A stretch of DNA of 64,000 nt from Acinetobacter sp. XH1741 (lineage in GTDB: Bacteria > Pseudomonadota > Gammaproteobacteria > Pseudomonadales > Moraxellaceae). Of the stretch, positions 53,248 through 63,780 are shown piece after piece. The notes below the pieces were generated by a model, which searched no databases, was not told the DNA's origin, and worked only from the letters and a program-made list of their open reading frames with translations. Both the position numbers and the translations under genes were made by a program. Each line of letters opens with the position of its first letter. Position 1 is the first letter of the stretch. The stretch is from positions 3,348,001 to 3,412,000 of the forward strand of contig NZ_CP157428.1 of assembly GCF_041021895.1 (NCBI RefSeq), in the 5' to 3' direction.

Positions 53248-55962
53248 TTACTCTTCAGAAGTATCTTCATTATTAGATACAGCTTCTTCGCCATCTGTTT
53301 CAATCGTATCTAATTCGCCTTCAAGAAGCTCTTCGTCATCTTCTACAGCTTCAATTGAAACTACACCAACTAGCGTTTCTTCTTCGCTTAAACGAATCAG
53401 ACGAACACCTTGAGCATTACGACCTGTCATTGCAACTTCTGCTGCACGCGTACGAACAAGCGTACCGCCATCAGAAATCAACAATAACTCTTTAGTTTCA
53501 TCAATAGAAACTGCACCGACTAGCTCACCGTTACGTTCACTTGTCTTGATCGCAATAACACCCTTACCACCACGTTTCTTGGTCGGGAAGTCATTTACTG
53601 GAGTACGTTTACCATAACCATTGGCACTCGCACACAATACTTCACCTGTTTCAGGTACAACAACAAGCGATACGATACGACTAACTAGATTTGAATCTGC
53701 TGAATCGTCATTATCGTCTGATTCATCATTTTCTACATCTGCATCTTCTTCGCTTAAAGTACTGCTTGCAAAGCTCACGCGCATACCACGTACACCTTTT
53801 GCTGTACGGCCCATTGCACGTACGTCAGTTTCAGCAAAACGAATTGCTTTACCTTCGTTTGAGAACAGCATGATTTGCTGATTACCATCGGTAATCGCAA
53901 CACCAATTAAGGTATCTTCTTCATTAAGTTCAATTGCACGTAGGCCATTTGAACGAATGTTAGCGAATTGCTCTAAATCAACACGTTTAACCGTACCTGA
54001 AGCTGTCGCCATAAATACATAATGGTTTTCAGGGAACTCTGTTAACGGCAAGATAGCAGTTACTGTTTCATTCGCATCTAAAGGCAACAAGTTCACAATC
54101 GGACGGCCTTTTGCACCACGTGATGCTTGAGGCACTTCAAACACGCGAAGACGATATACTTTACCTACGTTAGTAAAGCACAGCACAGTCGCATGGTTTG
54201 AAGCTACAATGAGATGTTGAATAAAGTCATCATCTTTCATTGAAGTTGCAGACTTACCACGTCCACCACGGCGCTGAGCTTGGTAGTCTGACAGTGGTTG
54301 AGTTTTTGCATAACCTGTTTGTGAAACCGTTAATACAACTTGCTCTTCTGGGATTAAATCTTCACGGCTAAAATCGATACGTGATTCGATAATTTCCGTA
54401 CGACGTGCATCACCATACTGTTGCAGTACTTGCGCTAACTCTTCACGAATTACAGCCATCAATAAATTGAAATCATTTAAAATCGCTGTAAGTTCAGCAA
54501 TTTGACCTAAGATTTCAGTATATTCTGCATGTAACTTGTCTTGTTCAAGACCTGTTAAACGGTGTAAACGTAATTCTAAAATTGCGCCAACTTGTGTTGG
54601 TGATAAACGATAAATTGAATCGCTTAGACCAAATGGACGATTTGGATCTTCACCTTCAATTTCATCTGGACGAACAGAAATTGCGCCAGCTTTTTCAAGC
54701 AATGAAACAACACCACCACCTGCCCACTCACCTGCTAGTAAACGCTCACGCGCTTCAGCTGGGTTAGCAGAAGTTTTAATCGTTTCAATAATTTCATCAA
54801 TATTGGCTAATGCAACTGTCAAACCTTCCAAGATATGACCACGTTCACGTGCTTTACGCAATTCGAACATGGTACGGCGTGTTACAACTTCTTGGCGGTG
54901 ACGAATAAATGCCGCAATAATATCTTTCAGATTCATCAATTTTGGTTGTCCATTGTCTAGACAAACCATGTTGATGCTGAATGAGTTTTCAAGCTGAGTA
55001 TTTAAGAATAGGTTGTTTACAACGACTTCTGCGTTTTCACCGCGTTTCAAGTCAATTGCAATACGCATACCTTCTTTGTCAGACTCATCACGAAGCTCTG
55101 AAATACCTTCAAGTTTTTTCTCTTTAACTAACTCGGCAATACGTTCAATAACTCGTGCCTTGTTCACTTGATAAGGAATTTCGGTAAAGACGATGGTTGT
55201 ACGACCTGTTTTTTCGTCTTCTTCGAAATGGTATTTACCACGAATGTGTAAACGACCTTTACCTGTACGGTAGGCATCAACAATACCTGATTTACCGTAA
55301 ATAATACCGCCTGTAGGGAAGTCAGGACCGGTAATATATTCCATCAATCCTTCAATCGAGATATTCGGATTATCGGCATATGCCAAACATGCATTCACAA
55401 CTTCTGTCATGTTGTGCGGCGCCATGTTGGTTGCCATACCTACAGCAATACCGGCAGCACCATTAATTAACAAGTTTGGAACACGTGTCGGAAGCACTTC
55501 AGGAATGCGTTCAGAACCGTCGTAGTTATCTTCCCAGTCAACTGTGTCTTTTTCTAAATCTGCAAGAAGCTCATGTGCCAGCTTAGTCATACGGACTTCG
55601 GTATAACGCATTGCCGCGGCGCTATCACCATCGATCGAACCGAAGTTACCCTGACCATCAACCAATAAATAACGTAAGCTAAAGTCTTGTGCCATACGAA
55701 CAATAGTTTCGTAAACAGCTGAGTCACCATGCGGGTGATATTTACCGATTACGTCCCCAACGACACGAGCAGATTTCTTGTAGGCTTTGTTATAGTCATT
55801 GCCCAATTCGTGCATGGCAAAAAGCACGCGACGGTGAACAGGTTTAAGACCGTCTCTCACATCCGGCAATGCACGAGATACGATTACACTCATCGCGTAA
55901 TCTAAATATGAATGCTTGAGTTCGTCCTCAATGGCAATCGGTCGGATTTCCGATACGCTCAT
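53248..55962 (-). CDS. gyrA: DNA gyrase subunit A
   Basis: A 904-residue type II topoisomerase subunit. The winged-helix region (about 30-160) has the quinolone region [17 protein letters not shown]; Ser81 and Glu85 are the wild-type residues. Tyr120 in AAMRYTEVR is the DNA-linking tyrosine. The GyrA-box QRRGGRGKS begins the C-terminal beta-pinwheel (from about 550), which wraps DNA. An acidic insert (residues about 735-755) and a long acidic tail are present. AAGGAG precedes the ATG. It is monocistronic, with a terminator at its 3' end. Confidence 0.98.
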   Translation of the reverse strand: MSVSEIRPIAIEDELKHSYLDYAMSVIVSRALPDVRDGLKPVHRRVLFAMHELGNDYNKAYKKSARVVGDVIGKYHPHGDSAVYETIVRMAQDFSLRYLLVDGQGNFGSIDGDSAAAMRYTEVRMTKLAHELLADLEKDTVDWEDNYDGSERIPEVLPTRVPNLLINGAAGIAVGMATNMAPHNMTEVVNACLAYADNPNISIEGLMEYITGPDFPTGGIIYGKSGIVDAYRTGKGRLHIRGKYHFEEDEKTGRTTIVFTEIPYQVNKARVIERIAELVKEKKLEGISELRDESDKEGMRIAIDLKRGENAEVVVNNLFLNTQLENSFSINMVCLDNGQPKLMNLKDIIAAFIRHRQEVVTRRTMFELRKARERGHILEGLTVALANIDEIIETIKTSANPAEARERLLAGEWAGGGVVSLLEKAGAISVRPDEIEGEDPNRPFGLSDSIYRLSPTQVGAILELRLHRLTGLEQDKLHAEYTEILGQIAELTAILNDFNLLMAVIREELAQVLQQYGDARRTEIIESRIDFSREDLIPEEQVVLTVSQTGYAKTQPLSDYQAQRRGGRGKSATSMKDDDFIQHLIVASNHATVLCFTNVGKVYRLRVFEVPQASRGAKGRPIVNLLPLDANETVTAILPLTEFPENHYVFMATASGTVKRVDLEQFANIRSNGLRAIELNEEDTLIGVAITDGNQQIMLFSNEGKAIRFAETDVRAMGRTAKGVRGMRVSFASSTLSEEDADVENDESDDNDDSADSNLVSRIVSLVVVPETGEVLCASANGYGKRTPVNDFPTKKRGGKGVIAIKTSERNGELVGAVSIDETKELLLISDGGTLVRTRAAEVAMTGRNAQGVRLIRLSEEETLVGVVSIEAVEDDEELLEGELDTIETDGEEAVSNNEDTSEE

Positions 55963-56363
55963 GCATACTCCTTCTTACAGATAGATATTTCTATCCGTTT
56001 ATATGTCTTGATCTTGCAAAAAATTTAGTTCCGGAAAGTGAACTAAAATCGAAAAAAATATAGCTGTATACTATAGCATAAACTGCTTGTTAACTGGGAG
56101 TTTAGCGATCTTAAAATAGCATTTTTTTACAATAAAAATTCTATTAGAATTAATAAGTTAAAATTATAGATTTCTGCTTTTAAATGTATTTCTTAAAACT
56201 CAATTATTCGAGCAAAATATAAACAACATGAAAGTGCCCTTTTTAGGACACATTTCATCTATTTAAATCATAGAACTTTTCGTTTTAGCTTTAACCAACA
56301 GTATTTAAGTTCAAAATTGCAAGTTCACTTCAAATTTCCGATTCTTTTCATTTCTTTCAAGCA
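55963..56363. other. Intergenic region upstream of gyrA, downstream of the MBL gene
   Basis: 401 AT-rich bases between the MBL-fold gene stop and the gyrA start, both on the minus strand. TATAGT and TATACA hexamers near 56080 could be gyrA -10 elements. A weak hairpin around 56230-56260 (GAAAGTGCCC with AGGACACATTTC) could slow transcription after the MBL gene. No gene seen. Confidence 0.4.
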
Positions 56364-57326
56364 TTAGTTTACAGCACGATATTGAGCTGGTATCCATTGA
56401 TAGCCTTTAGGACCTTTGCCAATGTGTCCAATGCCAGGGAAAGCCACATGTGCAGCACCTATCCACCATTGGTTTTTATAGGCTTGTTCAAAAATATTTT
56501 TACGAACAGCTATTGCACTTTTCGAGTCAGTATCGGGCTTATAGCTTGCATCCGGATAAGGAAACTGTACTGCACCATAGTGCACAACATCCCCTAAGCC
56601 TAAGAACTTTTGACCATTTTTGCCATCTACTAAATATGAAGAATGGCCTTCCGTATGACCATGAGTCACGATGAGTTGAACATTTGGTACGTTAAAAGAA
56701 GATTTGGTAAAAGCAACTAGCTGTCCTGCTTTTTGGTATGGCTGTAATGCATCTCGTGTCATTTTAAAAATTGGCTTAAAAAAGTCAGTGGCTTTTGCTT
56801 CATTTGCAGAAGAGGTCCAAAAGTCGATATCTTCTTTAGCTAGATAAACTTTCGCATTTGGATAAACCATTTTGCCATTAAGGGTAATACCGCATAAATG
56901 ATCTGGATGGGCATGTGTAATTAAGATCGTATCTATTTGTTCAGGCTGTATGCCTGCTTTCTTTAAATTTTCAGGTACATGGCCCAAGGTAGGCCCAAAA
57001 CATTTTGCGGTCCCTGCATCAATTAAAATATTTTGTGTTGGTGTTTGCACAAGATAAGCAGAGAAATCTGTGACAATATGATTATGCTCGTCTACAGGGA
57101 CAAAATTTTCTGCAAACAGTTGATTGGCTTTTTCAGCTGAAATACCCAGTAAATCACTCCGAGGCAGTCCCAGTTCGCCATCAAACAATGCCGTTACTTT
57201 AAGGTTTCCTATTGGCTGCAAAAAGTAACCATCAACCTGATGTACGGTTGGCGTTTGTTCAGCATGGATAACTGTACTCGCGCCCAAGAGCAATAATATG
57301 GCAAGTGATGTTAATGATTTCATCAT
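56364..57326 (-). CDS. Exported metallo-beta-lactamase-fold hydrolase
   Basis: A 320-residue MBL-fold protein with a signal peptide (MMKSLTSLAILLLLGASTVIHA), so periplasmic. The zinc motif ILITHAHPDHLCGITLNG (HxHxDH) is complete. VTHGHTEGHSSYLV supplies a further His, FLGLGDVVHYG an Asp, and IGAAHVAFPGIGH a late His. Relatives include lactonases and other hydrolases, but this is not a class B lactamase by context. The AAGGA ribosome site serves the first or second Met. It lies 87 bases downstream of an AraC-type regulator gene on the same strand, which may control it. Confidence 0.85.
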   Translation of the reverse strand: MMKSLTSLAILLLLGASTVIHAEQTPTVHQVDGYFLQPIGNLKVTALFDGELGLPRSDLLGISAEKANQLFAENFVPVDEHNHIVTDFSAYLVQTPTQNILIDAGTAKCFGPTLGHVPENLKKAGIQPEQIDTILITHAHPDHLCGITLNGKMVYPNAKVYLAKEDIDFWTSSANEAKATDFFKPIFKMTRDALQPYQKAGQLVAFTKSSFNVPNVQLIVTHGHTEGHSSYLVDGKNGQKFLGLGDVVHYGAVQFPYPDASYKPDTDSKSAIAVRKNIFEQAYKNQWWIGAAHVAFPGIGHIGKGPKGYQWIPAQYRAVN

Positions 57327-57413
57327 AGAGTCCTTCGTATTTTAATACTTAAACTCTACTAGCCTTTATCTATTTAAATCGCTCAATAAGCGATAAGAAA
57401 CGCTCAAATTAGC

Positions 57414-58256
57414 TTAGTCAGCAGCTAAAACAGCAGGATCTACCCCATAACGCTGCATAAAGCGTTCACGAAAAATAGCAACCGATTGATATCCTGATTT
57501 GGCTGCAATGGTCTTCATAGGAAGTTTCTTCGAATATAACAACTCAAGTGCATAAGCAAGGCGTGCCTGAGTAATCGTTTCTCTTAAAGATGTTTCTTCA
57601 TGGCTCAGCTTACGGCGCAGTGTTGCACTGCTTAAGCCTAAACGCATTTCAATCTCGCTAGATTGCCAAGCGTGCTGTGGATCTTCTACGACCCAATCAT
57701 GAATGATTTTTGTCAATTTAGGGGGTGGTACAATTAGCACATCTGAATAACGCTGCTGGCATAACTGTACCAGTATGGAAGTAATACATAAGCGGGCTTT
57801 CACCACATCCTGATTAAACAGAGCCATTTGCCATTCAGCTAAAGATGTTGCGAAATCATCAATGGTAAACTTTAAGATTGCTTCAGTTTTGTCAACTACG
57901 GGCTTCGCCCAAATCATCTGTGCAGCTTGTATTACCTCTTCACACATAGGTACAAGAATAGTGAGATATTCACCCGTTATAGGGTCAGGTAAGTTCACTG
58001 CATCGATAATCGTATCGGGTTTTATAATATAGAGGTCGCCCGAATTAAGACTGATTTGCTTTGTTTGAATATTTAATTGTTGTTGGCCATACAAAATAAA
58101 AACCATGTGTAACTGGTTTACTTTAATATTTGAAAGTCCATGCTGGTTTGTCGATCGAATACATAAATAATCTCGTGCCATATCCGCTCTTGCCAATCTT
58201 ACAAGCGATTGATGCAGTTGATGAGCTTCTATGGAAGAAGAATAGTTAATATTCAT
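57414..58256 (-). CDS. AraC-family transcription regulator
   Basis: A 280-residue regulator with an N-terminal ligand domain (about 10-160, ISLNSGDLYIIKPDTIIDAVNLP cupin-like strands) and a C-terminal double helix-turn-helix (about 180-275). The latter has AWQSSEIEMRLGLSSATLRRKLSHE, LRETITQARLAYALELLYSKKLPM and IAAKSGYQSVAIFRERFMQRYGVDP. The second motif is the family hallmark. It is probably a local activator of the downstream MBL-fold gene; the inducer is unknown. A terminator at 58273 separates it from etfA. Confidence 0.85.
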   Translation of the reverse strand: MNINYSSSIEAHQLHQSLVRLARADMARDYLCIRSTNQHGLSNIKVNQLHMVFILYGQQQLNIQTKQISLNSGDLYIIKPDTIIDAVNLPDPITGEYLTILVPMCEEVIQAAQMIWAKPVVDKTEAILKFTIDDFATSLAEWQMALFNQDVVKARLCITSILVQLCQQRYSDVLIVPPPKLTKIIHDWVVEDPQHAWQSSEIEMRLGLSSATLRRKLSHEETSLRETITQARLAYALELLYSKKLPMKTIAAKSGYQSVAIFRERFMQRYGVDPAVLAAD

Positions 58257-58272
58257 AGTAATGATCTAAATA

Positions 58273-58311
58273 AAAAACGCCCTTGGCTAGTTATAGCACA
58301 AGGGCATTTTT
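58273..58311 (-). terminator. Terminator after etfA
   Basis: A stem GCCCTTG with CAAGGGC flanked by A and T runs lies 22 bases beyond the etfA stop, before the AraC-type gene on the same strand. Confidence 0.75.
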
Positions 58312-58333
58312 CGAATAAGTGACAAGCTGTAAA

Positions 58334-59266
58334 TTACAACTTGCTTACTAACTCAGGTACCACAGTGTTCAAATCACCAACTAACCAGTAGTCAGCAACA
58401 CTGTTGATTGGCGCTTCTTCGTCTTTGTTGATTGCAACAATAACTTTAGAATCTTTCATACCAGCCAAATGCTGGATCGCACCAGAAATACCTACAGCAA
58501 CATAAAGCTCAGGTGCAACGATTTTACCAGTTTGACCAACTTGGAAATCGTTAGGTACGAAACCTGCATCAACTGCTGCACGTGAAGCACCTTGTGCTGC
58601 ACCAAGCTTGTCAGCTAATGGATCAAGTACTTTGTGGTAGTTCTCACCAGAACCTACACCACGACCACCAGATACAACAATACGAGCAGCTGTTAATTCT
58701 GGACGATCAAGTTTAACGATTTCTTCAGATACAAACTTAGAAATGCCTGCATCTTTTACTTCGCCAACTGTTTCAACAGCAGCAGAACCACCTTCTGCAG
58801 CAACTGGATCAAATGCTGTACCACGAACAGTACCAACAATAATTGCTTCGTCAGACTGAACAGTTGCAATCGCGTTACCAGCATAGATTGGACGCTTGAA
58901 TGTGTTAGCAGATTCAACAGAAATAATGTCTGTGATCATGCTTACATCAAGAAGCGCAGCAACACGTGGAAGAATGTTCTTACCAGTTGTTGTAGAAGCA
59001 GCTAAAACGTATTTGTAACCTTTAGCCAAGTCAGCAACTAAGCCAGCTACGTTTTCAGCTAATTGGTTTGCATAAGCCGCGTTGTCAGCAAGCAATACTT
59101 TGCTCACGCCAGCAACTTTAGCAGCAGCGTCCGCAACTGCCTGAGCGCCTGAACCAGCAACTAATACAGTAATATCACCACCGATTTTTTGAGCTGCAGC
59201 AACAACGTTTAAAGTAGCACCATTAAGTGTCTGGTTGTTGTGATCAGCGATAACTAAAATACTCAT
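58334..59266 (-). CDS. etfA: Electron transfer flavoprotein alpha subunit
   Basis: A 310-residue subunit. The N-terminal domain I ([30 protein letters not shown]) is followed by the FAD-binding C-terminal domain (about 190-310). The latter carries [40 protein letters not shown] and the [40 protein letters not shown] motif. With EtfB it carries electrons from acyl-CoA dehydrogenases to the quinone pool through ETF-ubiquinone oxidoreductase. It follows etfB by 17 bases in the usual order. Confidence 0.96.
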   Translation of the reverse strand: MSILVIADHNNQTLNGATLNVVAAAQKIGGDITVLVAGSGAQAVADAAAKVAGVSKVLLADNAAYANQLAENVAGLVADLAKGYKYVLAASTTTGKNILPRVAALLDVSMITDIISVESANTFKRPIYAGNAIATVQSDEAIIVGTVRGTAFDPVAAEGGSAAVETVGEVKDAGISKFVSEEIVKLDRPELTAARIVVSGGRGVGSGENYHKVLDPLADKLGAAQGASRAAVDAGFVPNDFQVGQTGKIVAPELYVAVGISGAIQHLAGMKDSKVIVAINKDEEAPINSVADYWLVGDLNTVVPELVSKL

Positions 59267-59283
59267 GATTTTATCCTTCCGTA

Positions 59284-60033
59284 TTAGATCACTTTCGCTT
59301 CATTTTTCAATTTTTCAACAAGCTCATCTACAGATTTCACTTGTACACCAGCTTTACGTTCTGCTGGAGCTTCAACTTTAACAGTTTTAAGCTTAGTACC
59401 AGCTGTAACGCCATAATCAGCAGGAGATTTTGTATCAAGCGGTTTTTTACGAGCTTTCATAATGTTAGGCAATGCAGCATAACGTGGCTCGTTTAAACGC
59501 AAGTCAGTTGTAATGATTGCAGGAAGTGCAAGCTCAACAGTTTGTAAACCACCGTCGATTTCACGAGTTACTTGTACTTTACCGCCATCCACTTTCACTT
59601 CAGAAGCAAACGTACCTTGACCAGCACCTAATAATGCACCAAGCATTTGGCCTACTTGGTTAGAGTCATCATCAATTGCTTGTTTACCAAGAAGGATAAG
59701 TTCTGGTTTTTCAGCGTCAACAACACCTTTTAAGATTTTAGCAACTTCTAGAGCGCCAATTTCGTCAGTGGTTTCAACTAAAATACCGCGGTCTGCACCC
59801 AAAGCCATTGCAGAACGGATTTGTTCTTGAGCTTCTTTAGGGCCAACAGAAACAACAACGATTTCTGATACTGTTCCTTTTTCTTTTAAGCGAACCGCTT
59901 CTTCCACTGCGATTTCACAAAATGGGTTAATTGACATTTTAACGTTGGTAAGGTCAACCCCACTATTGTCCGGCTTAACACGAACTTTAACGTTGGCATC
60001 AACCACACGTTTTACAGCAACAAGAGCCTTCAT
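59284..60033 (-). CDS. etfB: Electron transfer flavoprotein beta subunit
   Basis: A 249-residue subunit that binds AMP and forms the docking side of the complex. Opening [27 protein letters not shown] is followed by [21 protein letters not shown], the [29 protein letters not shown] block and [23 protein letters not shown], all conserved in EtfB. The C-terminal arm ([17 protein letters not shown]) contacts EtfA. It is the first gene of the etfBA operon, with the promoter in the 465-base gap upstream. Confidence 0.96.
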   Translation of the reverse strand: MKALVAVKRVVDANVKVRVKPDNSGVDLTNVKMSINPFCEIAVEEAVRLKEKGTVSEIVVVSVGPKEAQEQIRSAMALGADRGILVETTDEIGALEVAKILKGVVDAEKPELILLGKQAIDDDSNQVGQMLGALLGAGQGTFASEVKVDGGKVQVTREIDGGLQTVELALPAIITTDLRLNEPRYAALPNIMKARKKPLDTKSPADYGVTAGTKLKTVKVEAPAERKAGVQVKSVDELVEKLKNEAKVI

Positions 60034-60498
60034 GTAATCCTCGGCTGTTCTAGCAAAAGTAAATGTTGAGAAAAGTATATTAACTCTTCGATTAAAATTT
60101 TTTAGGTACCCTATCTTGCAATGTGTTTGGCATTTCGGTCAAGTCACAATTTCCGCTACCGCTATAAAAAAGATGAAATGCCCAGTTCATAAAAAAATTT
60201 TTACCTATTAATGCCCGCTATTTTATTCTTTTTATAGTCTATTTTATACTTTGATTTTTATTATCTTTTTATCTTATTTACCTTATGAGTAAGAAGTATA
60301 AGTCTTTTGAAAATGAGTCAAAATTTGTAGTTTTGAAACCATATATGTCGACAAAATGTACAAAGATCAAAATGGTCAATTGGGTAATTTCACTGATTTT
60401 GTTTAAACAAATATGTAAAAAAATACAAATGATCTCTACATTCATCTATCTTCATTCAATAAAAGTAACTTTTTCATAAAACATTTGCCTGAAATGAC
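60034..60498. other. Intergenic region between etfB and xerC
   Basis: 465 bases, very AT-rich, between the 3' end of xerC and the etfB start, both on the minus strand. A plus-strand frame at 60285-60479 exists but has no ribosome site and an unlikely, Lys/Ile-rich product. The etfB promoter should lie near 60060-60110. Confidence 0.4.
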
Positions 60499-61425
60499 TT
60501 AATGCTTAGTCGCTCGCGGATGAGCCTGATCGTAAACTTGTGCCAAATGATCGAAATCAATATGGGTATAAATTTGAGTAGTCGACAAATTGCTATGACC
60601 CAACATTTCTTGTACCGATCTTAAATCACCACTACTTGATAACATATGGCTGGCAAAACAATGCCTTAATAAATGCGGATGTAAGTCGACATTTACACCT
60701 GCTCTTTGTGCCTGAAGTTTTACACGCTTCTCGATTTGCCTAGGAGTGAGTACACCACCACGCTGCGAAATAAAAACAAAAGCATTTTGATCAAAATGAC
60801 CTTTCCAGATTTTGTAAATTTTGAGCCAATTCAATAAGCTTTCTTTCGCCTTTTTCCCAAAAGGTACAATACGGGTTTTATTTCCTTTACCCGTAATACG
60901 AACAAGATGGCGATTAAAATCGATATCTTTAATCGTTAAGCCTTGTAGTTCTGCGAGTCGTAAACCGCTTGAATACAGTAGTTCCAACATGGCTTTATCT
61001 CGTAGCCAAAGCTGCTGATCAATTGGTTTTTCCGGCATCGGTTGATCTAAAATTTGATTAACTGTTTCTATATCGATCATGCCCGGCAAAGGTCTAGGCT
61101 GACGTTTTAACTTAAAGTCATCAGTGGGATTAATTTCTAGATATTTGCCTTGTTCTGCCCACTTCATAAATTGACGAATAGAAGTGAGATGACGTTGCAT
61201 ACTACTTGAGCTTAACTGGTCTTGTTCAACACGCTGGGCTAAATATTCGCGTAAATCGGAAGCTTCAACATTTCTTAACTCAACTTTTTTATGCTCGCAG
61301 AACTCAAGAAAGCTTTTAACATCTCGCTCATAAGCCGTGATTGTATGCTCAGACTGGTTTTGAATTTTTCTTTCTTTTAACCACATCGAGAGCAGTTGTA
61401 ATGCAAAATCCAAATTGCTCTCCAT
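60499..61425 (-). CDS. xerC: Tyrosine recombinase XerC
   Basis: A 308-residue tyrosine recombinase that, with XerD, resolves chromosome dimers at dif. The N-terminal SAM-like domain has ERDVKSFLEFCEH and LSSSSMQRHLTSIRQFMKW. The catalytic domain has SSGLRLAELQGLTIKDIDF (first Arg), the Lys in RITGKGNKTRIVPFGKKA, HPHLLRHCFASHML (His-x-x-Arg), LGHSNLSTTQIYTHID (His and Tyr nucleophile). No integron, phage or attachment site is near, so it is the housekeeping enzyme. In many genomes it sits near dapF, as here. Confidence 0.92.
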   Translation of the reverse strand: MESNLDFALQLLSMWLKERKIQNQSEHTITAYERDVKSFLEFCEHKKVELRNVEASDLREYLAQRVEQDQLSSSSMQRHLTSIRQFMKWAEQGKYLEINPTDDFKLKRQPRPLPGMIDIETVNQILDQPMPEKPIDQQLWLRDKAMLELLYSSGLRLAELQGLTIKDIDFNRHLVRITGKGNKTRIVPFGKKAKESLLNWLKIYKIWKGHFDQNAFVFISQRGGVLTPRQIEKRVKLQAQRAGVNVDLHPHLLRHCFASHMLSSSGDLRSVQEMLGHSNLSTTQIYTHIDFDHLAQVYDQAHPRATKH

Positions 61426-61551
61426 TTATTTGCCCATTTTTTTGAGTGTACCAAAAACTGTTAGATCAGGAAAATTTCATCTCGCATACTATAACGACTA
61501 ACTGACTTATCTATTACAATTCATCTCAAGTATTTATCGGAAATCTGAGCC

Positions 61552-62175
61552 ATGACCACCATACTCATTCCTTACTTCATTGCCATAATTTTACTGACGC
61601 TTACACCTGGTTTAGATACAACTTTAATTATTCGCACCGCTACACTTGAAGGTAAAACTAAAGCGTTTCAAGCCGCGCTTGGAATTAGTCTCGGCTGTAT
61701 CGCATGGGGAGTTGTGGTTGCTTGTGGTCTGGGCGCCCTACTTATGGCATCTGATTTAGCTTTCAATATATTGAAATGGATGGGAGCAGCTTATCTCGCA
61801 TGGCTGGGTTTAAATATGATTTTAAAACCGCGTAGTCAGCTCGCAGGTATACAGGAAAATCATTCAAATCGCCCTACTTCAGAGAATTGGTTCATTAAAG
61901 GTTTCTTTGGCAATTTACTCAATCCCAAAGTTGGGATTTTTTATATTTCATTTCTTCCGCAGTTTATTCCAGCGCAAGCCTCAGCTGTGACTTGGGTAAT
62001 GGGGCTTGTAATGATTCATGTAGTGATTGGAATAGTGTGGTCAAGTCTATTAATTTTAGCTATGCAACAGCTGTCACGTTATCTAAAACAACCTAAGTTT
62101 GTGAAATATATGGACCGAATTACAGGCAGTATTTTTGTATTGTTTGCTTTGAAATTGGCGTTAAGTAAAAGATAA
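61552..62175 (+). CDS. LysE/RhtB-family exporter
   Basis: A 207-residue inner-membrane protein with about six helices. It has FIAIILLTLTPGLDTTLIIRTATLEGKTKAFQAALGISLG (family start with the TPGxx motif), AYLAWLGLNMIL, FFGNLLNPKVGIFYISFLPQFI and a C-terminal ITGSIFVLFALKLALS. These proteins export amino acids or homoserine-like compounds. It lies between xerC and the hydrolase on the opposite strand; the substrate is unknown. A hairpin follows the stop. Confidence 0.85.
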   Translation: MTTILIPYFIAIILLTLTPGLDTTLIIRTATLEGKTKAFQAALGISLGCIAWGVVVACGLGALLMASDLAFNILKWMGAAYLAWLGLNMILKPRSQLAGIQENHSNRPTSENWFIKGFFGNLLNPKVGIFYISFLPQFIPAQASAVTWVMGLVMIHVVIGIVWSSLLILAMQQLSRYLKQPKFVKYMDRITGSIFVLFALKLALSKR

Positions 62176-62180
62176 ATTTT

Positions 62181-62209
62181 AAAGAGCGTGCTGATATATA
62201 GCACGCTTT
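62181..62209. terminator. Bidirectional terminator between the LysE-type gene and hydrolase
   Basis: The stem AGCGTGCT, 7-base loop and its complement AGCACGCT, with A and T flanks, lies between convergent stops at 62175 and 62215. Confidence 0.7.
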
Positions 62210-62214
62210 ACAAC

Positions 62215-62829
62215 TTAACGGTCTACATTGAGTTTTCTTAAATAACTTTCTATTTGTTCTGCAACTTCATCGGCATGTTTTTCTGCTAATTGATGGTCCC
62301 CACCTTTCACAATATATAAAGTCGACTTTTCAAACTTTTTATTTAAATATTCGCCCACCTGAACTGGACTCACAGGATCGCTATCACCCCAGATTAATAA
62401 AGTTTCAATGCTTATATCTGACAAAAACTTTTCGTAGTTAGCATTAGTGGTAACAAACCAATTTGGATATTTTAAAAATGTTTGGCGGTATGCTTCACGC
62501 CAGTCTTGTACATTAAATGGTTCAAGGTTGATTCCACCCGAAGTTGCAATCAAGACCAAACCTTTTACCAATTGAGGTTTTTGTAGCGCTGCGGCAACGG
62601 CAAAAATCCCACCCATAGATTGCGCAACAATGACAGATTCTTCATTAATTTGGTCGACCACATAATTTGTTAGGTCTTCAAAACTCTTCACTTCAAGAGA
62701 TTCGGGTGTATCTCCAAAACCGGGATAACCAATAATTTTTGTACGGTACTGCTGAGGTAGTTTTTCAATTAAGGGATGCCAAAAACGAATACTTCCAGAG
62801 GCGCCGGGTAAGAAAATTAAATTATTCAT
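62215..62829 (-). CDS. Small alpha/beta-fold hydrolase
   Basis: A 204-residue hydrolase. FLPGASGSIRFWHPL (oxyanion turn), VIVAQSMGGIFAVAAALQ (nucleophile Ser in QSMGG), LLIWGDSDPVSPVQVG (Asp) and VKGGDHQLAEKHADEV (His) form a complete triad. It is short because the cap between strands is reduced. It resembles MhpC/BioH-like esterases; the substrate is unknown. It lies just upstream of the dapF terminator and converges with the LysE-type gene. Confidence 0.8.
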   Translation of the reverse strand: MNNLIFLPGASGSIRFWHPLIEKLPQQYRTKIIGYPGFGDTPESLEVKSFEDLTNYVVDQINEESVIVAQSMGGIFAVAAALQKPQLVKGLVLIATSGGINLEPFNVQDWREAYRQTFLKYPNWFVTTNANYEKFLSDISIETLLIWGDSDPVSPVQVGEYLNKKFEKSTLYIVKGGDHQLAEKHADEVAEQIESYLRKLNVDR

Positions 62830-62875
62830 ATTTTTATAAAGTCATGAAATTAAAAATTATTGTACATATAAAAGA

Positions 62876-62912
62876 AAGCCTCTTTTATCACTTTAACTGA
62901 TGAAAGAGGCTT
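62876..62912 (-). terminator. Terminator after dapF
   Basis: The stem AAGCCTCTTT-ATCA with TGAT-AAAGAGGCTT and a 7-base loop, followed by a T-rich run on the minus strand, lies 17 bases beyond the dapF stop. Confidence 0.75.
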
Positions 62913-62929
62913 CTAGTTAGGTCATGCGA

Positions 62930-63775
62930 TTAACCTTGGAAATAACGTAAATCCAAACGTCCATCATATACATGGGTTGTTGGACCAGTCATCCAGACCA
63001 CATCACCTTCTTGCCATTCAATTTGTAGCTTACCGCCGGCAAGTTCAACTTCAACTGAGTTAGCAAGCAAACCACGGCGCATACCACTTACCGCAGCAGC
63101 ACATGCCCCTGTACCACAAGCTAGTGTTTCACCCACGCCGCGTTCAAATACACGTAAGCGAACATGTTTTTCATCAATCACTTGCATAAAACCAGCATTC
63201 ACACGTTCTGGGAAACGTTTATGTGATTCGACTTGTGGACCAATACCAGCAACATCAGCAGTTAACACATCTGGAACAATAGTGACTGCATGAGGATTAC
63301 CCATGTTGACTACATCAATACTAATGTTTTGGTCATTTGCCAACTCAAGGGTATATAAAGCTTCTGGCTCTTCGGCAACAAATGGAATTTCATTTGGTAG
63401 AAACTTTGGGTAGCCCATATTTACGCGTACCCAACCATTTTGCCCAAGCTCTGGCTTTACAATACCTGCTTTGGTTTGTACGGTAATGTTGGTTTTATTG
63501 GTTAAATGACGTTCATGTACAAAACGCGCGAAACAACGAACGCCATTACCGCATTGTTCAACCTCAGAACCATCTGCATTGAAAATACGGTATTTAAAGT
63601 CAGCTTCTGGTAAATCTGGTGGTTCAACTATTAAAAGCTGGTCAAACCCCACACCGAAGTGTCGATCTGCCAAACGTTGAATGGTTGCTGTATCTAAATA
63701 AGCTCTTTGGCTAATTAGATCAACCACCATGAAATCATTGCCCAAACCATGCATTTTGGTAAATTCTAATAGCAT
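62930..63775 (-). CDS. dapF: Diaminopimelate epimerase
   Basis: A 281-residue cofactor-free epimerase that converts LL- to meso-diaminopimelate for lysine and peptidoglycan. The two catalytic cysteines lie in [18 protein letters not shown] and [16 protein letters not shown]. The start [19 protein letters not shown] is the family signature, and [16 protein letters not shown] is another conserved block. It is downstream of lysA, 5 bases from its stop, so the two last lysine steps are co-transcribed. The end is followed by a terminator. Confidence 0.96.
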   Translation of the reverse strand: MLLEFTKMHGLGNDFMVVDLISQRAYLDTATIQRLADRHFGVGFDQLLIVEPPDLPEADFKYRIFNADGSEVEQCGNGVRCFARFVHERHLTNKTNITVQTKAGIVKPELGQNGWVRVNMGYPKFLPNEIPFVAEEPEALYTLELANDQNISIDVVNMGNPHAVTIVPDVLTADVAGIGPQVESHKRFPERVNAGFMQVIDEKHVRLRVFERGVGETLACGTGACAAAVSGMRRGLLANSVEVELAGGKLQIEWQEGDVVWMTGPTTHVYDGRLDLRYFQG

Positions 63776-63780
63776 CTTAT

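Noticed and set aside
53621..54767. Plus-strand frames opposite gyrA
   Set aside because: Antisense to a conserved gene, no ribosome site and low-complexity composition in the acidic-insert region.
60285..60479. 64-codon plus-strand frame between etfB and xerC
   Set aside because: Very AT-rich, no ribosome site, no domain or plausible membrane layout; probably chance.
60499..61425. Integrase of a genomic island
   Set aside because: The tyrosine recombinase sits beside dapF in a housekeeping context, has XerC length and motifs, and no tRNA, direct repeat or phage gene is near.
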